From positions 1 through 5,381 of the forward strand of contig DASRYU010000119.1 of NCBI GenBank assembly GCA_035687045.1: a stretch of DNA of 5,381 nt, written 5' to 3'. Position 1 is the first letter of the stretch, and every line of letters starts with the position of its first letter. Below are positions 1 to 5,372 of this stretch, piece by piece. The DNA is from JAJPHT01 sp035687045 (lineage in GTDB: Archaea > Thermoplasmatota > SW-10-69-26 > JACQPN01 > JAJPHT01). A program made the position numbers and the translations under genes. The notes below the pieces were generated by a model, which saw only the letters and a program-made list of their open reading frames with translations, ran no database searches and was not told the origin of the DNA.

Positions 1-592
1 AGAGCACGAGGTCGGTCGGGATGCTGTTCCGGCCGTCTCCCGTGTAGACGCCGGATGCGTCACCGCCCACGAAATGCAGCGTGTCGCGCACCGCAAGCAC
101 CGCGCCCATCTTCGCGTACTCCGGTCGCCCGACGTACGACCAACCGTCGGCAGAATGGATGTCGAGCGCGAGCGCGTAGGCGCCCGCTCCCGCGAGCCCT
201 GCCACCGTCACATGCCAGAGCGCGCCGTTCGCGGCGGTGAACGTGACGCTCTGCGGGAGGCCGGCTGGACGCTGGGCGCAGGTCGGACCCTCGAGGCCAC
301 CCGCCGCCGCGGCGCAAAGCCGCGTCGCCTGGCCGGCAGCGGGCACGAGCCGCACGCGCGCGTGCTCACCGGGCGCGACGGGGATGAGGAAAGTGTCTAG
401 CGCATCGCCGCCCGCGGGGTCGACGGCGCCATGGCACTCGACGCCCGGCGCCAGCAGCGGCGCGACCGCCCAGGAGGCAGGGGCGTCGCCTCCAGCCTCG
501 CAAGACGGCGCCGCGGCCGTTGTCGCGCCCGGGAGCAGGACGGGAACGAGGAGCAGGAGCGCCAGGCTGCTGGAGATGAAGGAACGTCGCAT
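1..592 (-). CDS. Secreted protein with PPC-like beta domain, 5' part only (runs off left edge)
   Basis: The frame is open without a stop from an ATG at 592 down to position 1, giving the first 197 residues; the C-terminus lies outside the window. Residues 1-28 look like a Sec signal peptide: basic MRR, a hydrophobic run around LALLLLVPVLL, then TTAAA. Residues about 55-145 resemble a pre-peptidase C-terminal (PPC) type beta sandwich: DTFLIPVAPGEHARVRLVP near 66-84, then LWHVTVAGLAGAGAYALAL near 125-143. This is the usual pattern of a DxF strand, a PxGE turn and a closing GxYxL strand. Cysteines at 31, 53, 93 and 105 could form two disulfides. The segment after 150 (WSYVGRPEY, then LHFVGGDASGVYTGDG) starts a second domain I do not recognise. 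The gap to the membrane winged-helix gene upstream is 36 nt on the same strand. A GGAAGG lies 20 nt before the ATG, too far to be a convincing ribosome site. Extracellular location is inferred; the function is unknown. Confidence 0.72.
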   Translation of the reverse strand, partial: MRRSFISSSLALLLLVPVLLPGATTAAAPSCEAGGDAPASWAVAPLLAPGVECHGAVDPAGGDALDTFLIPVAPGEHARVRLVPAAGQATRLCAAAAGGLEGPTCAQRPAGLPQSVTFTAANGALWHVTVAGLAGAGAYALALDIHSADGWSYVGRPEYAKMGAVLAVRDTLHFVGGDASGVYTGDGRNSIPTDLVL

Positions 593-628
593 GCGCGTCG
601 GGGGCGGGAATGCCTTCCGCGAAGTCAA

Positions 629-1921
629 TCATGAGGCCGGTTCCGCCTCACTCCGCACGGCCAGATCGTCAAAATCGTCGGATCTGTCTCGTGAGACCGC
701 CTGCGCGAGTCGCGCCCCCAGGGGGGTCAGGCGGTAGTAGCGCCACACGCCCGGTTTGCCGGCGACGGCTCCTTGGTGCGCCTCGATCACGACCGGCCGC
801 GACGCCCCCGCGGCCCTCCACTCGGGCACCCACCGGTCGAGCTTCCCCTCGCAGCGCTCGTTCAGGCGCGCGAGCTCGGAGATCCGGCGCGGGCTCACCC
901 GCAGCCGCCGCGCAAGCTCCTGCTGGGTCCATTCCGCCCGCGGGGCTGCCTCCGGCCGCTCCGAACCGAGGAGCTCTGGGAGCGCGCGTTGCCAGAGGGG
1001 GGCGCCGATCCCCTCGGCGCCCGAAGCCGCGGCGCGGGGCGAGACCGCTTCGAGCGCTGCGATGACAGCCAGGCCGATCCCCCCGCTGAACGCGACGGCA
1101 GCGGGCGCGCGCGCATCGGTCCACAAGGAGGACGCGGCCAGCACGAGGACGGCGGCCAGACCTCCTTCCGCGGTCCGGCGGACGATCCGCGGCAGATCGC
1201 CAGGACAGAGCCCGACGTAGAGGAGGAGCGGTCGCGCGATGGCCAGCGTCGCGAGGTCGAAGAACACGGTGGTGAGGTTCCACGCACCCTGCAGCTGGAC
1301 GGCCAGCCAGAACAACGGGCCCATCATGCCGACCGCGGCGACCACGACGCGAGGGGGGCCCGTCCCGCGGCGCAGGAGCCGCGCGAGCGCCCACAAGCTG
1401 GCCGCGAGGAGCACAAGCTTCCCCGCCCCGTCCGCCCACTCCCACGCGGTCGCGCGGGGCGCGAGCCCGGTGAGGCCGAAGTACAACGCGCGCGGAAGGA
1501 ACGCGAGGGCCACCCAGCCGGCGGCGCCGGCGCGGAGAGCGGAGTGGGCGATGAGCGCGGCGAGTGCGAGGTAGTAGGGGACTGCGCGGACGACGACGTC
1601 GAAGCTGAACGCGCGCGCGACCGCCGGCCAGAGCGCATGAGCGGCAGCATCCACCAGCGCCAAGGCAGCGGCCGCGCCAAGCAGAAGCACCCGCGTCCGC
1701 CCGGCGAGCGCAGGGTGCGCTCCGACCAGGAGCGGCAGCGTGAGCGCGTCGACCGCAGCGACCCACGATCGCGCAGCGGTGGCGCCGGTCCCCTCCAAGG
1801 CGCTGAGGAACGAGACCGCGGCGTTGAGCCCGAGGAGCGAGGCGAGCCAGTGGACCCGTGGCACCGCCGCGCGCGCGGAGGCGAGGACCAACGCGCCGAT
1901 GAGCTGGAAGAAGGAGGCCAT
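629..1921 (-). CDS. Polytopic membrane protein with C-terminal winged-helix DNA-binding domain
   Basis: From the ATG at 1921 this encodes 430 residues. Residues 1-295 hold about ten hydrophobic segments, near 3-20, 25-42, 52-72, 78-98, 110-128, 134-153, 166-183, 191-210, 218-238, 253-267 and 274-292. After a polar linker, residues 331-410 look like a winged helix-turn-helix. WTQQELARRLRVSPRRISEL (331-350) fits two helices with recognition helix SPRRISELA, and GKPGVWRYYRLTPLG (388-402) fits the wing, with the YRLTPLG signature seen in many wHTH proteins. The tail is acidic. Fusions of a membrane domain to wHTH recur in archaea; I cannot name this family. The role is probably a membrane-bound transcription regulator or sensor, by inference only. 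The start is uncertain: an in-frame TTG at 1948 would add LELLVAGLI, which lengthens the first helix naturally, and neither start has a clear ribosome site. The frame stays open upstream through tauE and phnE, but that part is antisense-type shadow, not protein. Confidence 0.82.
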   Translation of the reverse strand: MASFFQLIGALVLASARAAVPRVHWLASLLGLNAAVSFLSALEGTGATAARSWVAAVDALTLPLLVGAHPALAGRTRVLLLGAAAALALVDAAAHALWPAVARAFSFDVVVRAVPYYLALAALIAHSALRAGAAGWVALAFLPRALYFGLTGLAPRATAWEWADGAGKLVLLAASLWALARLLRRGTGPPRVVVAAVGMMGPLFWLAVQLQGAWNLTTVFFDLATLAIARPLLLYVGLCPGDLPRIVRRTAEGGLAAVLVLAASSLWTDARAPAAVAFSGGIGLAVIAALEAVSPRAAASGAEGIGAPLWQRALPELLGSERPEAAPRAEWTQQELARRLRVSPRRISELARLNERCEGKLDRWVPEWRAAGASRPVVIEAHQGAVAGKPGVWRYYRLTPLGARLAQAVSRDRSDDFDDLAVRSEAEPAS

Positions 1922-1986
1922 GATGAGGCCCGCGACGAGGAGCTCCAACGCGCCGGAATGCCTGCGCGGCAGCAAGAACCGTGCGC

Positions 1987-2730
1987 TCAGCCCAGCAGCG
2001 CCTTCACGCCCGCGACGGCCAACACGAGCCCGAGCATCACCTGCATCGCGCGCGTGCGGAGCCGCCGCGCGCCGGCCCACGCGCCCACGAGCGCGCCCAG
2101 GACCACCACGGCCGCGAGCGGCGCGAGGAGCGCGACGTCCACCGGCGCCGTCGGGAGCTTGGCGGCGAGCCCCGCGGCCGAGTTGAGCACGATGAACGCG
2201 CTCGCGACGCTCCCCGTCTCCTTGATGTCCGCCCAGCCGAGCGCGAGGAGCACGGGCGAGAGGAAGATGCCGCCGCCGATGCCGGTCGCGCCGGCGAGGA
2301 AGCCGAGGAGCGCGCCCAGGAGCGGCGCCCCCATGTAGAACGCGACGCCTTGGCGCGGGGCGCGGAGGTCGGGCGGGCGCTCGAACAGGAGGAAGCGCGC
2401 GGCGCCCACGAGGAGCGCGACGCCGAGGATGATCGCCTGCGCGCGGCCCGAGAGGGGGAGGCGTCCGCCGAGGTAGGCGGCGGGGACGCTCGTGATGACA
2501 AAAGGCAGCAGGAGGCGCAGGCGCAGGTGCCCGGCCTGCTGGAAGTGCACGAACGCGATGCCGGCGGCCAGGATGTTCAGCACGAGCACCGTCGTGACGA
2601 GGTCGCCCACCGCATATCCGGCGAGCGTGAGCACCGCGAGGTACGCCGTGGCGCCCCCGTGGCCGACGCTCGTGTAGAGGAGCGCGCCGACGAGGATGAA
2701 CGGCAGCACGTACCAGACGGGCGGCGCCAA
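1987..2730 (-). CDS. TauE/SafE-family membrane transporter (putative sulfite/anion exporter)
   Basis: This 247-residue protein has the length and repeat architecture of the TauE/SafE (DUF81) family: two related halves with hydrophobic segments near 8-28, 30-60, 72-88, 97-116, 131-165, 172-192, 198-219 and 228-246. The first half carries SVGHGGATAYLAVL (21-34). The second carries FLAGATGIGGGIFLSPVLL (144-162), the paired glycine-rich motifs typical of the family, followed by KETGSVASAFIVLNS (170-184). Known members are linked to export of sulfite, sulfoacetate or other organosulfur anions, but most are uncharacterised, so the substrate is inferred. The start is a TTG at 2730, 26 nt after the phnE stop; I see no Shine-Dalgarno sequence. 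A GTG at codon 8 (2709) is an alternative that would still leave the first helix nearly intact. Its position directly behind phnDCE suggests it handles a product or relative of the imported compound. Confidence 0.88.
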   Translation of the reverse strand: MAPPVWYVLPFILVGALLYTSVGHGGATAYLAVLTLAGYAVGDLVTTVLVLNILAAGIAFVHFQQAGHLRLRLLLPFVITSVPAAYLGGRLPLSGRAQAIILGVALLVGAARFLLFERPPDLRAPRQGVAFYMGAPLLGALLGFLAGATGIGGGIFLSPVLLALGWADIKETGSVASAFIVLNSAAGLAAKLPTAPVDVALLAPLAAVVVLGALVGAWAGARRLRTRAMQVMLGLVLAVAGVKALLG

Positions 2731-2756
2731 CGCCGCGCGATGGCCGCCCGAAGGTA

Positions 2757-3473
2757 TCAGCGCTGCGCGATGAAGCGCTTGCGCACGAGCCGGCTCGCGG
2801 TGTCAACGGCGATGACGAGGAGGAAGAGCATGAGGAGCGCCGTCGAGAGGACGCGGTAGTGGCCAAGCTCGATGCCGCGCAGCAGGTAGAAGCCGATGCC
2901 GCCGGCGCCCACGAGGCCCAGCACGCTCGAGGCGCGCACGTTGTACTCGAACGCGTAGAGCGACTGCGACAGGAGCGCGTTCCCCGCCTCCGGGAGCGCC
3001 GCGTGGCGCGCGACCTGCAGGCGACGCGCGCCCGTCGCCCGCGCCGCGTCGAGCGTCTCCGGGTCCACCGCCTCGATGGCCTCGTAGAAGAGCTTCCCGA
3101 GGTAGCCCGTCGTGTACGCGGTGAGCGCGAGGATGCCCGCGAGCGGGCCCAGCCCGACGATAACGACCATGAAGACCGCCCAGAGGAGGCTCGGGATGGT
3201 GCGCACCGCGGCGAGGAAGGAGCGCACGGGGTAGGCGAGCCACCAGGGCGCGAGGTTCGCCGCGGCGAGGATGGCGAGCGGGAGCGCGAAGAGCGCGCCG
3301 AGGATCGTGCCCGCCCACGCCATCTGGACGGTGAGCCAGAGCGAGCCCAGCAGCGTCCAGACGATGCCGTCCTCGTAGGCGGGCGGGATCATGTCGGAGA
3401 CGAAGATGACGAGGTTGCGCGCGCCGCGGCCGCCGCGCTCGAGGATCTGCGCGTCGAGAAGGATCCACAGCAC
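2757..3473 (-). CDS. phnE: Phosphonate-type ABC transporter permease PhnE
   Basis: This is the membrane subunit of a PhnCDE-type importer, probably working as a homodimer because only one permease gene is present. Coordinates use the first standard start, GTG at 3473 (238 residues). Family evidence: TPS-like core helices from LLGSLWLTVQMAWAGTI (41-57), the segment RTIPSLLWAV (91-100), GLGPLAGILAL (107-117), and the cytoplasmic EAA loop EAIEAVDPETLDAARATGAR (131-150) that contacts the ATPase. The strong PhnE signature EYNVRASSVLGLVGAGGIG lies at 176-194. The true N-terminus is probably upstream. In frame before the GTG the sequence reads IRAHRLILALALVAS, which completes a first membrane helix that the GTG start cuts in half. 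No ATG/GTG/TTG occurs there; candidates are ATT at 3518 or CTG at 3503, which overlaps the phnC stop as CTGA. The 253-residue version matches usual PhnE length better. Confidence 0.93.
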   Translation of the reverse strand: MLWILLDAQILERGGRGARNLVIFVSDMIPPAYEDGIVWTLLGSLWLTVQMAWAGTILGALFALPLAILAAANLAPWWLAYPVRSFLAAVRTIPSLLWAVFMVVIVGLGPLAGILALTAYTTGYLGKLFYEAIEAVDPETLDAARATGARRLQVARHAALPEAGNALLSQSLYAFEYNVRASSVLGLVGAGGIGFYLLRGIELGHYRVLSTALLMLFLLVIAVDTASRLVRKRFIAQR

Positions 3474-3499
3474 GCTCGCGACGAGCGCCAGCGCGAGGA

Positions 3500-4225
3500 T
3501 CAGGCGGTGAGCGCGAATCGGGCTTCCTCCGGCGTCATGTCCTGCGGCCGACGCGGGTTCGAAAGACCTCCCCGCACGAGGAAGACCACCTGGTCCGCGT
3601 TCGCGAGCGCCACGTCGATCTGGTGGAGCGCCATCAGGAGGGACGTCCCCTGCTTGCGCAGGTCGCGCGCGATCTCCATGATCGCGTGCTGGTGCACCGC
3701 GTCCAGGCTCGCGATGAGCTCGTCCGCGATGACGACGTCCGGCTTCTGCACGAGTGTCCGCGCGATGGCCACGCGCTGGCGCTCGCCGCCCGAGAGGTTC
3801 TTCGCCGGCTGCTGCGCCTTCTCGCGCAGGCGCACGAGGTCGAGCGCCGCCTCCGCGCGGTCGCGCACCTCGCGCGGCTGGACGCCGAACAGGGAGAGGA
3901 GGCCCGACTCGCGCAGGCCCCCGAGAAGCACGTTCTCCATGACGGAGGCGCTGCGGATGATGCCGAGGTGCTGCGGGATGTAGCCGATGCGGCCTCGACG
4001 CATCGCGAGCGTCGTGGGCGTGCCGTCGCCCGTCGTCGCCTCGCCCTGCTGCGGCGCGGTGAGCCCCGCCGCGATGCGCAGCAGGGTGGTCTTGCCGCTG
4101 CCGTTGGGCCCCATCACGACGCTGATGTTGCGTCGAGGGACGGTGAGCGTCACGTGCCGCAGCGCCGGCGGCTTGCCTGGGTAGGCGAAGCCGACGTCGC
4201 GCAGCAGCAGGGCGGGCTGGCTCAA
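3500..4225 (-). CDS. phnC: Phosphonate-type ABC transporter ATP-binding protein PhnC
   Basis: This 241-residue cytoplasmic ATPase powers the PhnDE importer. All nucleotide-binding elements are present: Walker A GPNGSGKTT (39-47), Q-loop glutamine in YIPQH (85), ABC signature LSGGERQR (144-151), Walker B VVIADE with catalytic Glu169, D-loop SLD (173-175) and switch His201. PhnC-like features are RSASVMENVLLGGL (91-104) followed by LLSLFG, echoing the SVLENVL...RSLFG segment of the family, and ADELIASLD, which parallels the family's ADEPxASLD with Leu in place of Pro. The start is TTG at 4225, 4 nt after the phnD stop. A GTGAG at 4233-4229, overlapping the phnD stop, may serve as a weak ribosome site of the GGTGA type. 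The tight spacing to phnD and the single matching permease downstream support one transporter. Alternatives such as another oxyanion ABC ATPase are less likely given the neighbours. Confidence 0.94.
   Translation of the reverse strand: MSQPALLLRDVGFAYPGKPPALRHVTLTVPRRNISVVMGPNGSGKTTLLRIAAGLTAPQQGEATTGDGTPTTLAMRRGRIGYIPQHLGIIRSASVMENVLLGGLRESGLLSLFGVQPREVRDRAEAALDLVRLREKAQQPAKNLSGGERQRVAIARTLVQKPDVVIADELIASLDAVHQHAIMEIARDLRKQGTSLLMALHQIDVALANADQVVFLVRGGLSNPRRPQDMTPEEARFALTA
3526..3530 (-). promoter_or_regulatory. Possible ribosome binding site for upstream phnE start
   Basis: GGAGG at 3530-3526, inside the last codons of phnC, lies 7 nt before an in-frame ATT at 3518. From that ATT phnE would begin with IRAHRLILALALVAS, a basic start followed by a full membrane helix. 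The match may be coincidence in GC-rich coding sequence, but it is the best ribosome-site match I noticed for any gene here and bears on which start is used. Confidence 0.35.
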
Positions 4226-4229
4226 GGTC

Positions 4230-5219
4230 TCACAGCTTGTCGCTGAACTTGATGCCCGTGGCGGAGAGGGCGCTCGTGAGGCCGGCGATGTGCTCCTGCG
4301 TCGTCGTGGGCTCGAACTCGACGAAGATGCCGCTCACGAACTTGCGCATGAGGTCGCGCTGCTCGCCCTTGAGCTCGAGGAGCGACTCCTGGAACGCCGC
4401 CGCCTCGGGCGTCCCCTGGAAGCTCTTCGAGAAGACGACCGCGTGGCTCGGGACGGGGCCCTGCTCGGCGATGATGCGCGTGTTCTCGAGCACGGTGTTG
4501 TAGAGCTGCGCGTTGATGTCGCCCGCAGTGACCGCGACGTCCACGTCGCCGCGCTTGAGCGACTCCCACGCCTGCGCGTAGCCGCCGGCGAAGACGACGT
4601 TGCCGAAGAACTTCTTCGCGTCGGCCTCCTTGCCGTCGGCCGCGGGCGGGATGAGGCCGTCCTGGACGAGCTTCGCGAGCGGGAAGACGTAGCCGCTGCC
4701 CGACGTCGGGCTCGCGTACGCGACGCTCTTGCCGCGCACGTCCTCGAGCGTCTGGTAGGGCGAGTCCTTCATCACGACGTAGTAGCTGAAGTAGTACGGC
4801 TCGACGCTGGGCGTCTCGCCGATGATGACCTCGCGGCGCTCGGCGAGCACGACCTCGGCGCCCGCGCGCGCGTTCGCGATGGAGGACTGCCAGCTGCCGA
4901 GGAACGCGGCGTCGGCGTGGCCGAAGCGCAGCGCCTCGACCGTGCCCATGTGGCTGAGCGGGACGTAGATCTCGATGTCCGCGTCGAAGCCCTTCTGGCG
5001 CATCGACGCCTCCAGGAAGCGCTCAAGCTCGGTCGCCTTGTCCTGAAGGGACGCGGCGTTGTCCGTCGGCTGGATGGCGAGGGTGATCGTGGTCTTCGGG
5101 AGCGCGCCGAGCTCGCCACCCAGGACGGGGTCGCTGCGGGTGTCGACGGTGCTCGTGGGGGTCGCGCAGCCGGCGAGGAGGAGCGCGAGGGCGAGGAGGG
5201 CGAAACGCAGGATCCGCAT
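4230..5219 (-). CDS. phnD: Phosphonate-type ABC transporter substrate-binding lipoprotein PhnD
   Basis: This 329-residue protein captures the substrate outside the membrane and delivers it to PhnE. A lipoprotein signal is clear: basic MRILR, a hydrophobic stretch, then lipobox LLAG-Cys18. The mature part follows the PhnD/PtxB-type fold: ITLAIQPTDN (45-54), LSHMGTVEALRFGHADAAFLGSW (88-110), SYYVVMKDSPYQTLEDVRGKSVAYASPTSGSGYVFP (145-180), FFGNVVFAGGYAQAW (204-218) and GDVDVAVTAGD (224-234). The SPTSGSG loop (170-176) corresponds to the anion-holding Ser/Thr loop of the family. At 108-113 it reads GSWQSS where relatives usually have a GP-x-SY type sequence, so the ligand may differ from the E. 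coli alkylphosphonates. There is no cysteine apart from Cys18, which argues against an AioX-like arsenite sensor. The ATG at 5219 is preceded by AAAGGA at 5237-5232, about 12 nt upstream. Phosphonate, phosphite or phosphate esters are all possible ligands. Confidence 0.92.
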   Translation of the reverse strand: MRILRFALLALALLLAGCATPTSTVDTRSDPVLGGELGALPKTTITLAIQPTDNAASLQDKATELERFLEASMRQKGFDADIEIYVPLSHMGTVEALRFGHADAAFLGSWQSSIANARAGAEVVLAERREVIIGETPSVEPYYFSYYVVMKDSPYQTLEDVRGKSVAYASPTSGSGYVFPLAKLVQDGLIPPAADGKEADAKKFFGNVVFAGGYAQAWESLKRGDVDVAVTAGDINAQLYNTVLENTRIIAEQGPVPSHAVVFSKSFQGTPEAAAFQESLLELKGEQRDLMRKFVSGIFVEFEPTTTQEHIAGLTSALSATGIKFSDKL

Positions 5220-5233
5220 GGGTCTCGAAGTCC

Positions 5234-5249
5234 TTTAGGAATGCCTAAA
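5234..5249. promoter_or_regulatory. Operator-like palindrome TTTAGG-N4-CCTAAA
   Basis: TTTAGG (5234-5239), spacer AATG, CCTAAA (5244-5249): perfect 6-bp arms, only 14 bp upstream of the phnD ATG. TTAGG/CCTAA dyads are typical of DtxR/IdeR/SirR-family metal-dependent repressors, though other regulators could bind such a site. The position over the leader and next to the ribosome site suits repression. The site is seen directly; the regulator is inferred. Confidence 0.5.
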
Positions 5250-5274
5250 ATCGGAGCGGAAGCCCGATTTTGGC
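5243..5274 (-). promoter_or_regulatory. Inverted repeat / potential leader hairpin upstream of phnD
   Basis: GCC-T-AAAATCGG (5243-5254) pairs with CCGATTTT-GGC (5264-5274) with one bulged base. The interior A-GC-GGAA-GC adds two more pairs and a four-base loop. This gives about 13 pairs that could form in the phnD leader RNA if transcription starts upstream of 5274. No U-run follows, so it is not an intrinsic terminator. It may be a DNA palindrome for a regulator rather than an RNA element. Confidence 0.5.
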
Positions 5275-5283
5275 TCACCTAAC
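5268..5283. promoter_or_regulatory. Second, imperfect operator-like site
   Basis: TTTTGG (5268-5273), spacer CTCA, CCTAAC (5278-5283) repeats the TTTAGG-N4-CCTAAA plan with one change in each arm. Its left flank CCGAT mirrors the right flank ATCGG of the first site, so the two sites face each other across an axis near 5259. Start-to-start distance is 34 bp. A role in cooperative repressor binding is inference. Confidence 0.35.
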
Positions 5284-5340
5284 GAGGCGGCGAACGCCGG
5301 GAGGCTCATCGAAGTGCGGATTGCGGCAAACCTAAACTTT

Positions 5341-5372
5341 CGAGGGAGCGAGGGAGCGAGGGAGCGAGGGAG
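5341..5372. repeat. Tandem repeat, four perfect copies of CGAGGGAG
   Basis: Four exact head-to-tail copies of the 8-bp unit CGAGGGAG fill 5341-5372, followed by the related purine-rich AAGGGGAGG to the window edge. The plus strand is almost all purine. The unit length is not a multiple of three, and I see no gene here, so it is best read as an intergenic microsatellite. It may continue beyond the window, so the copy number is a minimum. Confidence 0.85.

Larger units (their letters stand above)
5220..5340. promoter_or_regulatory. Leader/promoter region of phnDCE; no gene
   Basis: This is the region in front of the first gene of the set and the likeliest place for its promoter. It is visibly more AT-rich than its surroundings around 5234-5283 and 5327-5340. 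I cannot point with confidence to a TATA/BRE pair or to -35/-10 boxes. On the minus strand GCCAAAATC (near 5274-5266) is the best archaeal-style TATA candidate; transcription would then begin near 5245, inside the operator-like site at 5234-5249. This is inference. No open frame with coding character is seen here. Confidence 0.5.

Noticed and set aside
366..632. 88-residue minus-strand frame starting at ATG 632
   Set aside because: It competes with the frame starting at ATG 592. That frame has a signal peptide, a PPC-like domain and stays open to the edge; this one is Arg/Pro-rich without features.
773..2338. 521-residue plus-strand open frame
   Set aside because: Composition is Arg/Glu/Gly-rich low complexity, antisense to the membrane winged-helix gene and tauE. 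It is a typical GC-rich shadow.
1981..2859. 292-residue plus-strand open frame
   Set aside because: It is an antisense shadow of tauE, charged low-complexity sequence without domains.
629..2866. A single 745-residue minus-strand protein starting at a TTG
   Set aside because: Only the part from about 1948/1921 down is real. The first 315 or so codons overlap tauE and the end of phnE in another frame and are Arg/Ala/Gly/Pro-rich with no domain, while tauE and phnE are well supported.
2859..3983. 374-residue plus-strand open frame
   Set aside because: It is antisense to phnE and phnC, made of Arg/Glu/Ala/Asp runs, and has no recognisable motif.
5243..5274. Intrinsic terminator or riboswitch
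   Set aside because: The hairpin lacks a following U-run in either orientation, and no known riboswitch core could be recognised in the short leader.
4290..5282. 330-residue plus-strand open frame
   Set aside because: It is antisense to phnD and mirrors its codons as Leu/Glu/Arg/Asp/Val-rich sequence. It would also run through the operator-like leader.
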